From Owenia fusiformis (Eukaryota; Annelida; Polychaeta; Sabellida; Oweniidae): DNA of 60,000 bases. The stretch lies in assembly GCA_903813345.2 (NCBI GenBank), contig CAIIXF020000009.1, forward strand, positions 11,714,030-11,774,029, in the 5' to 3' direction. A program made the translations under genes and the position numbers. The notes below the pieces were generated by a model. It searched no databases. It had not been told where the DNA came from and saw nothing but the letters and a program-made list of their open reading frames with translations. Positions 58,436 to 60,000 of the stretch are shown in pieces (the first letter of the stretch is position 1; the number at the start of each line of letters is the position of its first letter).

Positions 58436-60000
58436 GGTTTTCTTTTAAATTGTTATTATTTTGTAATTGTCTTCTTGGGATTTTACTTATCCATGTAGGC
58501 TTGCTCTATGGTAACCAGTGCCTACATATTAGTAACAGTTGCTGGTAACACTGGTTTTATATTTTCTGTGATCTTGTTTCTGTGTGTTTCTGTCTATTTG
58601 ATTCTGTTCCTTAAGTTCTTTAAATGCAGTAGAAATAGTAATCCCGGTAATTAAAAAATTATTAGATGCTTCTGTTTTGTTTTTAACTGTAACTATACAG
58701 AAACAATCTTTTTTATAAATCCACTGGTATTTTTAATCTAGTAATATGTGAGTGAAGCAAGTGATCATTAAATTGTTTAATTCTTTTTTTCCGATGATTA
58801 CGATGAATGTTTGGACCGAAATCGTCTTCCTTTTCAATCTTTGCACAATCTGGGTTAAGTAAGCTTAACGATTATGAATAACCTTAGACTGTGAATAGTT
58901 TACGTAGGTCAACGTGACAATCTGTTATGTATTGGTATTCAGCAATGCAACAATTACTTGTAGAACGTATTCAATAATTACGGATTCACTATATGCATCG
59001 TCTATTGTTATCTACTGGCGATGAAACATCTAAACCTGGACTTATGGGAATTCTGTTACCATAGCAACATAGGTGGGTATTATTGTCTGTAAATCGGCAG
59101 ATTAACGCTTTTGTGCTAGGATACTATCATCAATTTAGCAATTAAACCGCTATAGTCAGGAAACGGTTTTATCTCGATAATAGTTGATTTTTCTCTGTGT
59201 TCGTATATCAGAGATAAGGCGCAAAATCAGCAGGTCGTCAAGTTGTACCTTCTATATATTTCCATTTTACTAAAAGTGATCAATAAAAGAAATAATCCAA
59301 GTTAAAGAAACGTTTGTCCTTCATACGATACCACCTGAGATAATGTGTTTGTATAGAAGCTGCAATTTGAGAAACTGTTTCCAATAATCCGACCTCTTCT
59401 TTCTCCAGAAATACGATACAGATTGAGATGTCAATATGCTGTATCAATGGTCACATATATGTTTAAACAAAAGCTTAGAAATGCTTCTCTGTGTTTACAA
59501 ATGCCATGTATATTAAAATGATAATTGTGTTTGTTCTTGCAATATTTGCAGATGCATTTATTCCGGATTATATCTCCTAAGTGAATTATATACCCCTAAG
59601 CTTTTCCAATATATCAGTGTTTAACATTGTTCCCAGACGTTTACAAACTGTATCAAAGGTTCTAATGTAATGAGTAAATAAACAGAACTCTCCTTATCGC
59701 CTTTGTTCAATAGTTCTTTCTCATTATCACCATTTCAAAAGCTATGTTTAAGTGATTTTCTTAAATATACCACTTATTCCAATTATATTCCAATGTAAAA
59801 AACTAAGTATGATACGTATAGAAATCCATTGAATAATTTCGAGTTGATACTTCGAATCCTGTTACAGATTATACATTAAAATCTTTATTGGTAAGTTTTC
59901 TTAGGTGTGCTTTTTGTAATGTATTTTTTCCAGTAAGCCCCTCTCAGTGCTCGGAATGCCTTGTGTGAAGCAAATTGTATTTATAAATTAAAAATGACTT
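58436..60000. other. Candidate promoter region of the short WD-gene form
   Basis: Sequence upstream (minus strand) of the MDLIWGD first exon. No coding sequence or clear core promoter motif seen. Confidence 0.35.

Overview
AT-rich (roughly two thirds A+T by eye), intron-rich nuclear DNA of an animal. The genes are spliced with GT-AG introns and include a ciliary WD-repeat protein with an EF-hand, and the introns and spacers are packed with small DNA transposons and tandem arrays. This fits a bilaterian invertebrate, perhaps marine (mollusc, echinoderm, hemichordate or brachiopod); I cannot place it more closely from sequence alone.

Layout. (1) 1637-5971, plus strand: the last four coding exons of the CCR4-NOT deadenylase CNOT6/CNOT6L; the 5' part lies to the left of the window. 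(2) 5972-16986: no gene seen; from 11.3 kb it is a mosaic of a segmental duplication, 94-bp arrays, a 421-bp MITE and a decayed mariner element. (3) 16987-17295, minus strand: one isolated stretch coding for the C-terminus of proteasome subunit PSMD13/Rpn9. (4) 18367-25228: a 6.9-kb CACTA-like element with matching ends and a GTA target duplication, filled with nested satellite arrays and no transposase. (5) 27424-58435, minus strand: a complete 20-exon gene for a WD-repeat/EF-hand ciliary protein of the WDR49 (CFAP337)/WDR64/WDY family. I rebuilt it exon by exon; every junction keeps frame and the total is 1355 codons plus stop. Two possible first exons (at 53.2 and 58.4 kb) end in the same phase. 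(6) 55986-56660, plus strand: a two-exon gene for a 74-residue protein that is the C-terminal half of a death domain, lying antisense inside the long first intron of the WD gene. (7) Several foldback (long inverted repeat) elements at 36.2, 40.1, 43.2, 54.8 and 57.0 kb.

Most unusual observation: three separate exon-intron junctions, in two unrelated genes, have been tandemly amplified together with their splice sites. These are a CNOT6 acceptor (two good copies exactly 144 bp apart and in frame, plus a decayed third), the donor of WD-gene exon 8 (seven copies, mostly 62 bp apart) and the donor of WD-gene exon 18 (six copies exactly 66 bp apart). Apart from the transposons this is the strongest candidate here for an undescribed process: minisatellites seeded on splice junctions that create arrays of competing splice sites.
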